A stretch of DNA of 64,000 bases from G965226155 sp965226155 (GCA_965226155.1 OZ245331.1:806001-870000), one strand, 5' to 3'; shown: positions 35,537 to 45,447, numbered from the stretch's first letter. Numbers and translations: made by a program. Notes: generated by a model from the sequence alone, not told the origin.

Positions 35537-37186
35537 TTACGGCGATGATTCGTTGGCTATGCCTCCAGATTGAGTGGCACCGAACGCACCAACTACTGAA
35601 CCTAGGGTCGGACCTGAGCCGAAGTGCGAATTGAAATCACCACTTACGCCAGTCGGAAATCCTAATGTAGGCGTAGCTCTGCTCATACCATGAAAGGTAC
35701 CGTTCCAAGTTCCTTTGCCTCCAACAATCAGGCCAATGTTAGCCGCAGTCACGCCTGGGGTTACACCGCCTATAACTCCATCATTACCAATATCAGCAGG
35801 CATCAGATTCACTTTCAAGCCAAGGTTGGTCTCACCATCCCTGAAATTGGTTATAGCTCCCCGAATTGTGAGATTGGAGCCTCTGCCTTTATCGCCAGTA
35901 CCGGCGAAATCAGCCGTTAATACTGCACTAGCGGTAAAACGTCCAAAAGTGCCACTGAGATCCTCAGCTTGCCCTCTATCATTCAACTGCTGTTCTCTGA
36001 GGGCATATTTGCCTGCTGCTGAGCCTTTGTAGGTTGCAGTTCCGTCCAACGTCTCTATGCTTCCAGCATCACCTCTGTCAGGCAGGCCAGAACCACCATT
36101 GAATGTACTGACTCCATAACTATCATTCTGATTTTCAGGTGCATGCACCCAATACCCGAACCACAGATAATCCTTATCTTCTGCCATATCTGCGTTTGCA
36201 TTTGACACGAACTCCCAGGCAGTACCAATGATTGCAGTAGCAAAACCGCCGCCTTGAGGTACCGCTATCTGAGTACATCCAGCGTCAGCAGTACAGGTCA
36301 GCATTCCTTCTACGGTCCCGGTTGCTTGAGACAATGTAGCTTCTATTGATTGCCCTTCAAGATAATGCATGGTGTCGTTTGCCGGCATTACTACTCTTTT
36401 AGGAACAATTCTGGTTGCAACTTCTGTTAGTTCCGCATCTTTCAATATCAGCTTTTTTGCAATTGCCTGCCTGATATCGGTATAGATGGTTACCTTTTCA
36501 TCAGCTACGTTCTCACCGGTCGAAACATGAGTTTCACCCTGCCACCCTGTAATAGAAGGCGTCGTCTCAGGGCTGACTTTAGTAAACTTTTCGCCAGGTC
36601 TGGCCACTACTACCTTAGCCGGGCCTGATGTGCCCCTGCTTATCTTTGTTACCTCATTTATAGTCGCATCATCAGATGGATCTGCAGCTACTAGAGCAGT
36701 ACCAAGTTTCTTAGCATTAGCTATGGCAGCATTTGCTCTTCTCTCCGCTGCTTCTGCGTCAAGCCTGTCTGTTGCCGTTTGTTCAAGCACATCTGCGCGA
36801 TCCTCGGCTGCTTGAAGCCTAGTGGTCAAATCCGCCACCATGGCATCCGCTGCTGTCCTGGCGTCATTTGCAGTTGCCAATTGCGTGGTCAAATCTGCAA
36901 TTTGGGCTTGACTCATGGTGTCGCTGTCACTTGCAGTTGCCAATTGCGTGGTCAAATCCGCCACCATGGCATCCGCCGCTGTCCTGGCGTCATTTGCAGT
37001 TGCCAATTGCGTGGTCAAATCTGCAATTTGGGCTTCAGCCGCAGAAGCCGCCTCGGTCGCTGCCATCAACTCACCTGTCAGCCGGTCAACTTCGACCGTA
37101 TCAACTCTCGTCTTGGTACTCCCGCACCCGGCTAACATCAGTGCCAATACAAACATGCCTGGGTAGGATAGATAAGATAATCTCAT
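35537..37186 (-). CDS. Outer-membrane-type lipoprotein with coiled-coil repeats and a C-terminal beta domain (possible Slam client)
   Basis: 549 residues. Lipobox LMLAGC (Cys at about 21) after a signal peptide. Residues about 30-135 are a coiled coil with a 42-residue repeat, IADLTTQLATANDARTAADA occurring twice, followed by a charged helix. From about residue 330 there is a beta-rich domain: SIETLDGTATYKGSAAGKYA, DLSGTFGRFTASAVLTADF, LTIRGAITNFRDGE, GKGTWNGTFHG and VVGAFGATQ. This is the arrangement seen in TbpB-like and other barrel-ended surface lipoproteins. Two cysteines (LTCTADAGC) may pair. AAGGAG precedes the start. Being 1.6 kb from Slam, it is a candidate client. Cargo or ligand unknown. 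Confidence 0.7.
   Translation of the reverse strand: MRLSYLSYPGMFVLALMLAGCGSTKTRVDTVEVDRLTGELMAATEAASAAEAQIADLTTQLATANDARTAADAMVADLTTQLATASDSDTMSQAQIADLTTQLATANDARTAADAMVADLTTRLQAAEDRADVLEQTATDRLDAEAAERRANAAIANAKKLGTALVAADPSDDATINEVTKISRGTSGPAKVVVARPGEKFTKVSPETTPSITGWQGETHVSTGENVADEKVTIYTDIRQAIAKKLILKDAELTEVATRIVPKRVVMPANDTMHYLEGQSIEATLSQATGTVEGMLTCTADAGCTQIAVPQGGGFATAIIGTAWEFVSNANADMAEDKDYLWFGYWVHAPENQNDSYGVSTFNGGSGLPDRGDAGSIETLDGTATYKGSAAGKYALREQQLNDRGQAEDLSGTFGRFTASAVLTADFAGTGDKGRGSNLTIRGAITNFRDGETNLGLKVNLMPADIGNDGVIGGVTPGVTAANIGLIVGGKGTWNGTFHGMSRATPTLGFPTGVSGDFNSHFGSGPTLGSVVGAFGATQSGGIANESSP
36822..37036 (-). repeat. 126-bp direct repeat encoding a 42-residue coiled-coil unit
   Basis: The stretch starting GTGGTCAAATCCGCCACCAT at 36822 recurs at 36948, an exact period of 126 bp. 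About 88 bp are nearly identical in the two copies. The period is in frame and equals six heptads, so it extends a coiled coil by a whole number of turns. It looks like recent in-frame duplication and could vary in copy number between strains. Confidence 0.8.
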
Positions 37187-37416
37187 GTGGAAATCTCCTT
37201 TGTTTATCTAAGGTTTTGTGTGTGCTAACAAACCGATGGATGTGCATACCCCACTCAGCTTGCATTGCAGGCTACATCATAATAATGATGAACTCAAGCA
37301 ATAACTAAATATTATATATGATTTTCTGTAATTAACCCAAAAATACGTACATGATTGCATAATTATTCATTTTTAAATCAGAAAGGCGGGGTCAGCAAGA
37401 CTACTTACACACACAA

Positions 37417-37448
37417 AAAAGCTCCGATAGTTTCTCACCGGAGCTTTT
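37417..37448. terminator. Bidirectional Rho-independent terminator
   Basis: AAAAGCTCCG (37417-37426) pairs perfectly with CGGAGCTTTT (37439-37448) around a 12-nt loop, with A runs on the left and T runs on the right so it can work in either direction. It stands about 230 bp upstream of the start of the coiled-coil lipoprotein gene and would insulate it from transcription coming from the right. Confidence 0.75.
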
Positions 37449-38243
37449 GCACACTGTCAAACTGATTAAACCTCGCCATGGGCTAAGGAGCTTTCTACTC
37501 AATGCACAGCGTCACCCTAACATGATAACAAGAGACAATGCAATAGGGATCGTATTCACGAGCCCGCGCGCGCGAATTTAAAGTTTGGGATGAGGTCGGA
37601 ATTTATAGTAGAGCGGCACATTATTGAGGGGGAGAGGGGGCACGACAGGGTACTGGACAACAGCGTCTTGCAGAGTCTCGACCTGTCTTTTACCATTTCT
37701 CGGCATGAGCGAGCTTGTGTATAAAGCTTTGTCGCGAAGGCGGCGGGCGAGCGGAGTTCGTATCGCTTCGCTACCAAAAGCCTTGAGGATGCGGAGGCGC
37801 ATATACGGCGTCGAGTCCGACTGCCACCGGGGATCCTTGCGCTTCCGGTGCGCATCGAAGAAGTCACGCCCAGGCGATTGCGCGATTACTTACTATTCTG
37901 GTGGTCGTGGACACCTTCGCCGTCGCGCACCGTCACCCTTAGACGACGTGAGTAGCACCCGGGCGAATGGTACAGCTACGGTGCACTACCCAATATAGAC
38001 GAACGGGTACCAAAGCATGACACAAAGAGGTGAGAGCGGTATGCTGGCGCAAACCCGGATATCCACCGCCTAGCCGAGTCCCGGGGCAAAGAAAACATCG
38101 ACCTACGCGAGTCTGACCGTCATCCTTACTTCGGCTTTCATGAAGCAGGCATATAAACACCGCAATAATTCGATAGCAATGGGAGATGTGCTCACTTTGT
38201 GCAGTGCAGCGTTTGGTCGGCGCTTGTATCCCGTCAAAGCATA
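37449..38243. other. Region left of the IS3 element without a recognised gene
   Basis: A GC-rich part at about 37560-37880 has minus-strand coding character (RDFFDAHRKRKDPRWQSDST, LARRLRDKALYTSSLMPRNG) but no start, no stop context and no family I know; it may be a gene fragment. The remaining sequence up to the IS3 left end has no supported frame. No RNA gene is evident. Confidence 0.4.
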
Positions 38244-38313
38244 TGAGACACAATTGAGCTAAATTCTAAGAGAGACTTCTGATAAGTTAACCTTATAAAA
38301 CAGGAGTCTCATT

Positions 38314-38673
38314 ATGGGTAATAATAGCGAGAAGTTGGTTAAAGATATATGTCGTCGTACCCGCAAAAAGTATTCCTCTGAAGAAAAGATCCGAATTGTG
38401 CTGGAAGGTATGCGTGGAGAAGAAAGTATCGCTGAGCTGTGCCGCCGGGAAGGATTGAATCAAAACGTGTATTACCGATGGAGCAAGGAGTTTCTAGAGG
38501 CCGGGAAACAGCGCCTGGCTGGCGATATCAAACGGGAAGCCAGTTCCAGTGAAGTCACCGATCTGAAGAAAGAAAACGACCAGCTCAAACGCCTGCTAGC
38601 CGACATCATGCTGAAGAACGATGTGCTTAAAAAAAGTGTGCTTGGCTTGGAGTCGACCTGGACAGACGAATGA
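38314..38673 (+). CDS. IS3-family transposase OrfA
   Basis: 119 residues with a helix-turn-helix (YSSEEKIRIVLEGMRGEESI, AELCRREGLNQNVYYRWSKE) and a C-terminal leucine-zipper-like helix (EVTDLKKENDQLKRLLADIM). It binds the inverted repeats. GGAG lies before the start. The stop overlaps the orfB start (ATGA), with orfB in the -1 frame, the arrangement in which translational coupling or -1 frameshifting yields OrfAB. Confidence 0.9.
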   Translation: MGNNSEKLVKDICRRTRKKYSSEEKIRIVLEGMRGEESIAELCRREGLNQNVYYRWSKEFLEAGKQRLAGDIKREASSSEVTDLKKENDQLKRLLADIMLKNDVLKKSVLGLESTWTDE

Positions 38674-39656
38674 GTTTGTCAGCGGCAGAGAAGCTGGAAG
38701 TGATCCGGTTGGTAGAAGGCTCGGAATTACCTGTTAGATGTACCCTGAGAGAATTAGGGGTGAGTCGTAGTAGCTTTTATCGTTGGTATCGGCAATATAT
38801 GGATAATGGACCAGAGGGTCTGGAGCCAAGCAGTCGATCACCTAGGCGGTTCTGGAATAAGTTACCGGAGACGGTGAAGGAGCAGTGTCTGGAGATCGCC
38901 TTGCAACATCCAGACAAATCACCCCGCGAGTTAGCGTGGACCATCACCGATGAACATAGTTGCTTCATCTCGGGATCCAGTGTCTATCGCCTGTTAAAGC
39001 AATACGATCTCATTACCAGTCCTGCTTATATCCTGATGCAAGCGGGGGATTCGTTTCAGAATCCAACACGACGAGTCAACGAGCTATGGCAGACGGACTT
39101 CACCTACTTTCGTGTCGTGGGTTGGGGGTGGTATTACCTGTCCACGGTGCTGGATGATTACTCCCGCTATATCATTGCCTGGAAGTTAACGACCAGCATG
39201 GCAACTGGTGACGTGAAGCAAACACTGGATGCGGCGATTGAGACCACCGGTGTCAACGAGATAACGGTCAAACACCGTCCTCGTTTACTCAGTGATAACG
39301 GACCTTGTTATATCTCGTCAGAATTAAAAGACTACCTGGGCAAACACCAACTGCAACATACCCGTGGCGCACCGTATCACCCTATGACCCAAGGCAAGAT
39401 TGAACGTTATCACCGTTCCATGAAGAACGTCGTAAAGTTGGAGCACTATTACTATCCGTGGGAGTTGGAACAGGCCATCCGGCAATTCGTTCAGTACTAC
39501 AATCATGAGCGTTACCATGAGTCGCTCGACAACATTACACCTGCCGATATGTATTTTGGCCGTTATCAGGAAATCATAGACAGAAGAGCCGTCATTAAAC
39601 ACGAAACGCTACAACTGAGGAGGAAGGATAATTTAAGTTTATCTATGAACCAGTGA
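38670..39656 (+). CDS. IS3-family transposase OrfB (DDE integrase)
   Basis: 328 residues. An N-terminal winged-helix/HTH_21-like region (RELGVSRSSFYRWYRQYM) is followed by an rve integrase core: WQTDFTYFRVVG (first Asp), LLSDNGPCYISSEL (second Asp) and MTQGKIERYHRSMKNVV (Glu). The C-terminus YYNHERYHESLDNITPADMY is typical. All catalytic residues are present and the frame is undamaged, so the element could still move. Confidence 0.92.
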   Translation: MSLSAAEKLEVIRLVEGSELPVRCTLRELGVSRSSFYRWYRQYMDNGPEGLEPSSRSPRRFWNKLPETVKEQCLEIALQHPDKSPRELAWTITDEHSCFISGSSVYRLLKQYDLITSPAYILMQAGDSFQNPTRRVNELWQTDFTYFRVVGWGWYYLSTVLDDYSRYIIAWKLTTSMATGDVKQTLDAAIETTGVNEITVKHRPRLLSDNGPCYISSELKDYLGKHQLQHTRGAPYHPMTQGKIERYHRSMKNVVKLEHYYYPWELEQAIRQFVQYYNHERYHESLDNITPADMYFGRYQEIIDRRAVIKHETLQLRRKDNLSLSMNQ

Positions 39657-39746
39657 AATAGGACTACAATGTATGAAAGTCTCTCTTAACTTTTAGACTA
39701 TTGTGTCCCAGATCTTTTGACGACTTACACTGCTTATACCGAAGTA

Positions 39747-42200
39747 TTAGAATATGCTGTCGGTTAAAGCACCGAAGTTATATCTAAACTGCACACCGTA
39801 TTCCGCACCACGTTGAGAAACAACTTCCCACGCATCATTCGGTCCGTTACGGGCTGATGGATTAACTTTGGTTTTGACTATCTTATCGGTTACGTTATTA
39901 CCGAAGGCAGAGAATGACCATGTGTCATTCTGTGAGGCTAGGGTAGCCCTTAAGTCCAGCCTGATGTACTCCCCCTGCTGAAGGTCTGGAATGAAGAGCG
40001 TGCTGGCATTGTAACCCGAATTGTAATACAGGTTCCCGCCCAGAGTTAAATCCATCCCATCGGCGACAGAAGGCGTGAGCCAATTAGCACCAACGGTCGC
40101 TTCGACATCAGCGGTGTATTCAAGGTTGAGTCCGTCGCGATCCCTCACACCGTTGACATCACAGAGTTCGGTCAACAACTCGTATTGATTACACTGGGCA
40201 CCGGGATAGTCCGTATATGCTGCATCGATGTATTGGATGAAGTAGGTCATTGTTAAAGTATCCGTTGTGGCCCAACGACCATTGAGTTCGACACCTTTGC
40301 TTACCGCCCCGCCGACATTCGATATTACATTAATCGGGTTACCGGCATTTGCTGCCGTTTTTAACGGATCAAGTACAGATTGCTGAAGACCTGAGATCGT
40401 ATTATGCCACAGGGCAAGGTTGACCTCCAAGGTCCCGTCCAGCCAGGTACTCTTGGTCCCAATCTCAAAAGCATTTGCAGTCTCAGCCTGAAACTGAAAG
40501 CTGCTCAACAGACCATCGTCCAGATCAACACCAGCGTTTGGATGACCACCTGCTTTGTAGCCAGTCGTGTGCTTAGCGTATACCATCGCATCCAAGGTGG
40601 GAACCTGATAATTAATGCCCACATTGTAGCTGACGTCGGTATCTTCAAATACAGCAAAGGCACAAGATGTAGTAACCGTCTCGGTACCTAGACATTCAGC
40701 ATCATTGACGAGGTCTGGTATACCAGCGGCTGGATCAGCCGGCACAGGAATTATGGTACTGATCATGTTCATGGGGTCAAATTTGCTATTTTGCTCCACC
40801 CGGTAGCCTGATTTTTCCACGTCCGTGTAGCGTGCCCCAAAATCAAAGGAGACATCGTCCGTGACATTCCAGGTTGCCGCACCAAACACACTCCATGTAG
40901 TATTTTCTTCTTCAAAACGGTTACCACTAAATCTGGAATTCCCAACCGCAGCATTCATGTTAAATTGGAAAGGCGCGTTCGTAGAGACCTTTAACTTGGT
41001 AAACTGTTTGTCTGTCGAGTCCAGCCAGTAATGGCCAACCATCCAGTCTATGGTTTCACCACCTGGGGAGGTAAAGCGAATCTCATTTGAGCGGTTGACG
41101 TAGACCTCCTCAAGCTTTACCTGAAACCCGGCGAATGACGTCTTATCGATGTCCTCAAATCTAACAAAATTATCGGTGTAGACGCCAGATAAGTTAGTAA
41201 GTTCTACCCCGTTATCAAAGGTATAACTGATCTGAACTCTACCTTGATCGTGGTCGACCGCGCGACGGCCGCATGGAAACAGATCGGGTCGGGTCGTTAA
41301 ATCAGCGGCGGGAAACCTCCCGGATTGTGTGACAGGAGTGGTACCACAATGGTTGCCGGCCTGATTGAATACAAATTCGTCAGCTGTGCCAGCAGGTAGA
41401 GTGTCACAAAGGCCAGTCGTTGCACAACCAACGCCTTCAAACAGGAAGATACCCTGGTCCATATTGAGATGCTCATAGGCTACATCGATGATCAGTGGTT
41501 CTATGGGCTGCCATTGCGCAGATCCACGGTAGGCGAGACCTTCACGGCCGTTTGTGGTTGCGCCTGAGATATTGTCTTTTCCCCAACCCTCAAGATCGGA
41601 CCAACGCCCTGCAAGGCGGACCCGGAACGTATCCGTGATTGGACCACCGTAGGCAATGTCAACCACAGAATCTTCAAACTCAAAGCCATGGGAGGCGTTC
41701 ACATACCCTTCCCATTCGGTAGTCGGCTTCCTGGAGTGGATGTTTATACCACCGCCAATCGCGTTGTTACCAAAATAAGTCGGCTGGGGTCCCTTAAGGA
41801 CTTCAACACGGTCTATATCCATGAAGGAAACCAGGGAGCTTCTGGCACGACCGACATAGAGACCGTTAGAAAACTGTGCGGAAGATTGCTCAAACGAGTT
41901 ATTCGCATCGCTTGAGCCTATGCCACGTATAAATATGCTAACACCATTTCTGGTTTCATTTAAAAACAACCCCGGGACAGTCGCAGCCAAATCCTCCAGT
42001 CGGTTCAAGTTATTTTCCAGAATGGTATCACCTGCAATGGTGGACACTGAGATAGGAACATCTTGTAAGCTCTGTTCACGTTTTTGCGCGGTGACGATGA
42101 TCTCTTCAAGTGCTTGACCAGAAACGAACTGGCTTGATAGTAGTGCGCATATAGCGACGAAGCTATAACCAACGCGTGTAACGAAATTATTAGTAAACAT
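39747..42200 (-). CDS. TonB-dependent outer-membrane receptor
   Basis: About 817 residues from ATG 42200, chosen because it gives a signal peptide (MFTNNFVTRVGYSFVAICAL to VSGQ) with GGGGAG upstream. The mature N-terminus has a TonB-box-like ALEEIIVTAQKREQSLQDVP and a plug domain (GLFLNETRNGVSIFIRGIGS, VEVLKGPQPTYFGNNAIGGG). A long barrel follows, ending RGAEYGVQFRYNFG plus a short tail. It imports an unknown large or chelated compound using TonB energy. It is of the type common in marine proteobacteria for aromatic, terpenoid or iron-complex uptake. Its position beside the second iorAB set hints at the same substrate. Confidence 0.9.
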   Translation of the reverse strand: MFTNNFVTRVGYSFVAICALLSSQFVSGQALEEIIVTAQKREQSLQDVPISVSTIAGDTILENNLNRLEDLAATVPGLFLNETRNGVSIFIRGIGSSDANNSFEQSSAQFSNGLYVGRARSSLVSFMDIDRVEVLKGPQPTYFGNNAIGGGINIHSRKPTTEWEGYVNASHGFEFEDSVVDIAYGGPITDTFRVRLAGRWSDLEGWGKDNISGATTNGREGLAYRGSAQWQPIEPLIIDVAYEHLNMDQGIFLFEGVGCATTGLCDTLPAGTADEFVFNQAGNHCGTTPVTQSGRFPAADLTTRPDLFPCGRRAVDHDQGRVQISYTFDNGVELTNLSGVYTDNFVRFEDIDKTSFAGFQVKLEEVYVNRSNEIRFTSPGGETIDWMVGHYWLDSTDKQFTKLKVSTNAPFQFNMNAAVGNSRFSGNRFEEENTTWSVFGAATWNVTDDVSFDFGARYTDVEKSGYRVEQNSKFDPMNMISTIIPVPADPAAGIPDLVNDAECLGTETVTTSCAFAVFEDTDVSYNVGINYQVPTLDAMVYAKHTTGYKAGGHPNAGVDLDDGLLSSFQFQAETANAFEIGTKSTWLDGTLEVNLALWHNTISGLQQSVLDPLKTAANAGNPINVISNVGGAVSKGVELNGRWATTDTLTMTYFIQYIDAAYTDYPGAQCNQYELLTELCDVNGVRDRDGLNLEYTADVEATVGANWLTPSVADGMDLTLGGNLYYNSGYNASTLFIPDLQQGEYIRLDLRATLASQNDTWSFSAFGNNVTDKIVKTKVNPSARNGPNDAWEVVSQRGAEYGVQFRYNFGALTDSIF

Positions 42201-42581
42201 AATCACTCCCCATAAATTTGATATACATTCAGAGCTAATACCGTAATAAATTTTTTCGTACTTAACTGCGTGTTTACAACAAACTAACGCTACTACCACA
42301 ATTGTGACATGCCTTTATAACCTAACACCGAGAAATATGCAAATTTCTTAATAATATCGAGATGTTGTATTTTTGAGACAAAATGACGACATTTGATAAG
42401 CAATCCTTAATACCAACCTCGGAAGTACGTCTTTCTCCCGAAAACATCCTATATTTCAGTAAAATAGCCTTAAAATTCAGCATATTGGGCTGTAAACGAG
42501 AGCGAGCACCGTGGGTGAGCACAAAGTATTAATGGCTCACTTGCTACTCAATTAATGTATCCCGAATAGCTTTTCCCTGCC
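42201..42581. other. Intergenic region upstream of the TonB receptor
   Basis: AT-rich, no supported gene. It probably carries the receptor promoter and the end of the iorB-like transcript. A loose inverted repeat GTGAGC/GCTCAC (about 42514-42540) is the only structure seen. Confidence 0.45.
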
Positions 42582-44825
42582 TTAAGCCGTATACCCTGCT
42601 TTGCTTAGCGGCAATTCGCGAATGCGCTCCCCAGTCACAGCAAAGATAGCATTGCAGATGGCCGGCGCCACTGGGGGCAGAGTAGGTTCACCCAGGCCAG
42701 TTGGGGGGAAATCACTCTGTATAAAGTGGATGGCAATATCAGGTGTGCTGTTGATCCGCATAAGAGGATATTGATGGAAATTGGTCTCCTGTATCTGACC
42801 ATTTTCAATCGACAGCGAGAGTCCCAGCATGGTACTCATTCCATCAATTATTCCGCCTTCAGCCTGACTCTCAGCACCACTCATATTAAGGATCGGACCG
42901 ACATCTCCTGCCGCTGTGATCTTATGTACCGTTAATTTTTTCCGGGCATCCACACTCACTTCGGCGACATGGGCAAAATGAGCCGAGTGGCTAAAGTGGA
43001 ACGCAAATCCCATTCCTCGGCCTTTGGGTAAGGCCTTCCCCCAACCGGCCTTCTCAGCTACTAGCTTAATCACAGCTACTGCCCGACCGGTGTTTAGTGA
43101 CATCGGATTACCGGGCACCAACCACTGCGGTTTACCTAATACCTCGATCATGAACTCGACGTGGTCCCGGCCGGCCGCGTGGGCCATTTCGGCAAAAAAC
43201 GATTCTGTAGCAAAGGCAATTCCACTAGCACCGGGTGCGCGCCAAGGGCCGGTGGGCACCTTCAGGGGTAACATCGATTGCGTTATATGTGCATTCGGTA
43301 CTAATGGCACAGGAAATTCTTCTTTGCCTTTAGTCCAACCAAGATTACCACCCCGGGTGGTTCTTTTGCCATTTTGGGTAAAGGTTATAAAGTGATCTTG
43401 CCAAGCTGACAGTTTTCCCTGCTTATCGATAGCCCCTTTGAAAGAATGAAATGCGCCGGGTCGGTAATGATCATGTTTCATGTCATCTTCACGGGTATAT
43501 TGTAATTTGACTGGAACGCCAGCCTGTTTCGAAATGGCTGCTGCCTCACACAAAAAGTCATTTTGTCCCCGGCGTCCAAACCCCCCGCCCGAGCGGGTGG
43601 GATATACCGTTACCTTCTTAACATCGATCCCTATTGATTTGAAAAAATTAGGAGAAACCACCTGCGGTGACTGGGTCGGGGCCCATATCTCTGCCATCCC
43701 ATCGCGTACCCAGGCTGTGCAGTTCATTGGTTCCATAGTCGCATGCGCCATAAACGGGTAGCTGTAATAAGACTCGACCGTTTTAGCCGCATTGGCATAG
43801 GCTGCATCGGTATCACCGTATTCCACCAACACCTGCTTGCCGTCACCCTTCGCCAAGACAGCTGCCTTTTTTACATCTTCAGTCCAACTGTTCTTGGCTG
43901 CATTGGTTTCATCCCATTCTACTTTTAATTTGCTCTTTGCTTGGAAGGCCGCCCACGTTGAGCGAGCAACAATGGCCACCCCCGGCATCAGCTCGGTGAC
44001 CTTACCGGTACCTTCAAGGATAAAGGCATCGGTCACCCCCGGCAGCGCCTTGATTTCATCCAGATTGGCACTTACTACAACGCCACCTGTGGCTGGGCAT
44101 TTCTCATACGTTGCATAGTGCATGTTCGGCACCACCGTATCGATACCAAATAAGGGTTCACCCTTTACCAGAGCCTCGTTGTCCACACCAGTGATCCGAG
44201 TGCCGAGCAATGTGTACTCACTGCGTTTCTTTAATGTCAGTTTCTTTGGATCAGGACCTGGCAGTAATGCCGCCTTGTCTGCTAAGGCACCGTATGAAAG
44301 ATGACGTCCACTTGCTGAGTGGGTGACCTGGCTAGCGCCTGTCTGACAGGATGACACCGGCACACCCCATTCATCGGCCGCCGCCGACACCAGCATGGCA
44401 CGGGCCACTGCGCCTGCCCGACGGTGCTGGTCCCAGCTAGTACGGATTGACATGGATCCCCAAGATGCTTGGCGACCGTAGACCGCTTTGTTTGTTGGTG
44501 CCGTTTCAACCCGAACGTCCGCCCAATCGGCATCCAGTTCCTCAGCAACAATCATTGGTAAGGTGGTTTTGATCCCTTGCCCAATCTCAGGATTCTTGGC
44601 GTAGATCAAGATCTGACCATCGGACGAGATTTGAATAAAGCCATTTGGGATAAACGTCTCCCCTGGGCGGTTGATCATGGCGGCATGGGCAAACTTACCC
44701 GCCGAGGAAAATGCCAACATCAGGCCGCCACCCGCAAATCCCGTCAGCTTAAGAAAGGTACGTCGGTCAATCACATTGGCGTCAATCGAGGTCGATTCTG
44801 TTTCTGGTTTCATTTGTGCACTCAT
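42582..44825 (-). CDS. iorB: Isoquinoline 1-oxidoreductase-type molybdenum subunit, Tat-exported, set 2
   Basis: 747 residues. The Tat signal DRRTFLKLTGFAGGGLMLAF begins after a 20-residue leader. The molybdopterin subunit shows NPEIGQGIKTTLPMIVAEEL, SGGGFGRRGQNDF, GPWRAPGASGIAFATES and GLGEPTLPP with the catalytic Glu. It overlaps its [2Fe-2S] partner by ATGA. Compared with set 1 it is a distant paralogue rather than a recent copy, so the two enzymes probably act on different substrates. It hydroxylates an activated carbon of an N-heterocycle or related ring in the periplasm and hands electrons to a cytochrome. Confidence 0.85.
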   Translation of the reverse strand: MSAQMKPETESTSIDANVIDRRTFLKLTGFAGGGLMLAFSSAGKFAHAAMINRPGETFIPNGFIQISSDGQILIYAKNPEIGQGIKTTLPMIVAEELDADWADVRVETAPTNKAVYGRQASWGSMSIRTSWDQHRRAGAVARAMLVSAAADEWGVPVSSCQTGASQVTHSASGRHLSYGALADKAALLPGPDPKKLTLKKRSEYTLLGTRITGVDNEALVKGEPLFGIDTVVPNMHYATYEKCPATGGVVVSANLDEIKALPGVTDAFILEGTGKVTELMPGVAIVARSTWAAFQAKSKLKVEWDETNAAKNSWTEDVKKAAVLAKGDGKQVLVEYGDTDAAYANAAKTVESYYSYPFMAHATMEPMNCTAWVRDGMAEIWAPTQSPQVVSPNFFKSIGIDVKKVTVYPTRSGGGFGRRGQNDFLCEAAAISKQAGVPVKLQYTREDDMKHDHYRPGAFHSFKGAIDKQGKLSAWQDHFITFTQNGKRTTRGGNLGWTKGKEEFPVPLVPNAHITQSMLPLKVPTGPWRAPGASGIAFATESFFAEMAHAAGRDHVEFMIEVLGKPQWLVPGNPMSLNTGRAVAVIKLVAEKAGWGKALPKGRGMGFAFHFSHSAHFAHVAEVSVDARKKLTVHKITAAGDVGPILNMSGAESQAEGGIIDGMSTMLGLSLSIENGQIQETNFHQYPLMRINSTPDIAIHFIQSDFPPTGLGEPTLPPVAPAICNAIFAVTGERIRELPLSKAGYTA

Positions 44826-45322
44826 ACGTTACCTCCCGCCGGGGTAGTGTTTTCTGTCAGCTTTGCCGCGGCCGAGTGGATGGCTTTGCGGATGCGAACA
44901 TAGGTGCCACAACGACACAGGTTGCCTGCCATCGCTGTATCAATATCAGCATCACTGGGGGCGGGGTTATTACTGAGTAGGGCGACAGCGGACATGAGTT
45001 GGCCGGAATGACAATAACCGCACTGAGGCACATCGTGTTCGACCCAGGCGGTTTGCAGTGGATGCAGTGTGCCATCTTTGGCGGCTATCCCTTCAATGGT
45101 GGTAATGTCCATGCCGGCAACACCAGCGGCACTGAGAGTACAAGAGCGGACTGGAGAGCCATTCAGATGGACGGTACACGCCCCACAATACCCGCCACCG
45201 CAACCGTATTTACTGCCCACCAAACCGAGCTCATCGCGTAGTACCCATAATAAGGGTGTAGTGGGATCCAGGTCTTTGACAACATGGTCTTGACCATTCA
45301 CTTTAAGGTGTAAATCTGGCAT
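44822..45322 (-). CDS. iorA: [2Fe-2S] subunit of isoquinoline 1-oxidoreductase-type hydroxylase, set 2
   Basis: About 166 residues from ATG 45322 (MPDLHLKVNGQDH), selected because GGAGGGG lies 7 bp upstream; an in-frame start at 45361 adds a non-conserved leader. Both cluster motifs are complete: CGGGYCGACTVHLNG with Cys in VRSC, and CGYCHSGQ with LCRCGTYVRIRKAI. It is translationally coupled to the molybdenum subunit gene by a 4-bp overlap. Confidence 0.9.
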   Translation of the reverse strand: MPDLHLKVNGQDHVVKDLDPTTPLLWVLRDELGLVGSKYGCGGGYCGACTVHLNGSPVRSCTLSAAGVAGMDITTIEGIAAKDGTLHPLQTAWVEHDVPQCGYCHSGQLMSAVALLSNNPAPSDADIDTAMAGNLCRCGTYVRIRKAIHSAAAKLTENTTPAGGNV

Positions 45323-45407
45323 GAATTCGCCCCTCCGTATTTGATAGGGCAAGTGTGGCATATCCCTATACCCGATACAATGTTGAGGGTCAGGGCGGGT
45401 AAAAGTT

Positions 45408-45447
45408 CCTGCTCAATTCATCACTGGCCTGCTCAATTCATCAGTGG
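45408..45447. repeat. 20-bp tandem repeat, two copies
   Basis: CCTGCTCAATTCATCACTGG (45408-45427) is followed directly by the same 20 bases with one change (CAGTGG at the end, 45428-45447). It lies in the intergenic space upstream of the iorA-like gene. It may be a regulator-binding pair or a replication slip. Confidence 0.6.

Larger units (their letters stand above)
38244..39710 (+). mobile_element. IS3-family insertion sequence
   Basis: Two overlapping frames (orfA, orfB) lie between imperfect inverted repeats with the TG...CA ends typical of IS3: the left end TGAGACACAATTGAGC and the complement of the right end TGGGACACAATAGTC, both followed some 20 bp later by TAAGAGAGACTT. The element is about 1467 bp. 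No clear short target duplication is visible. Both frames are intact. Confidence 0.88.

Noticed and set aside
36822..37036. Regular repeat as a CRISPR array
   Set aside because: The unit is 126 bp, in frame, only two copies, and encodes a heptad-based coiled coil; there are no short repeats with unique spacers.
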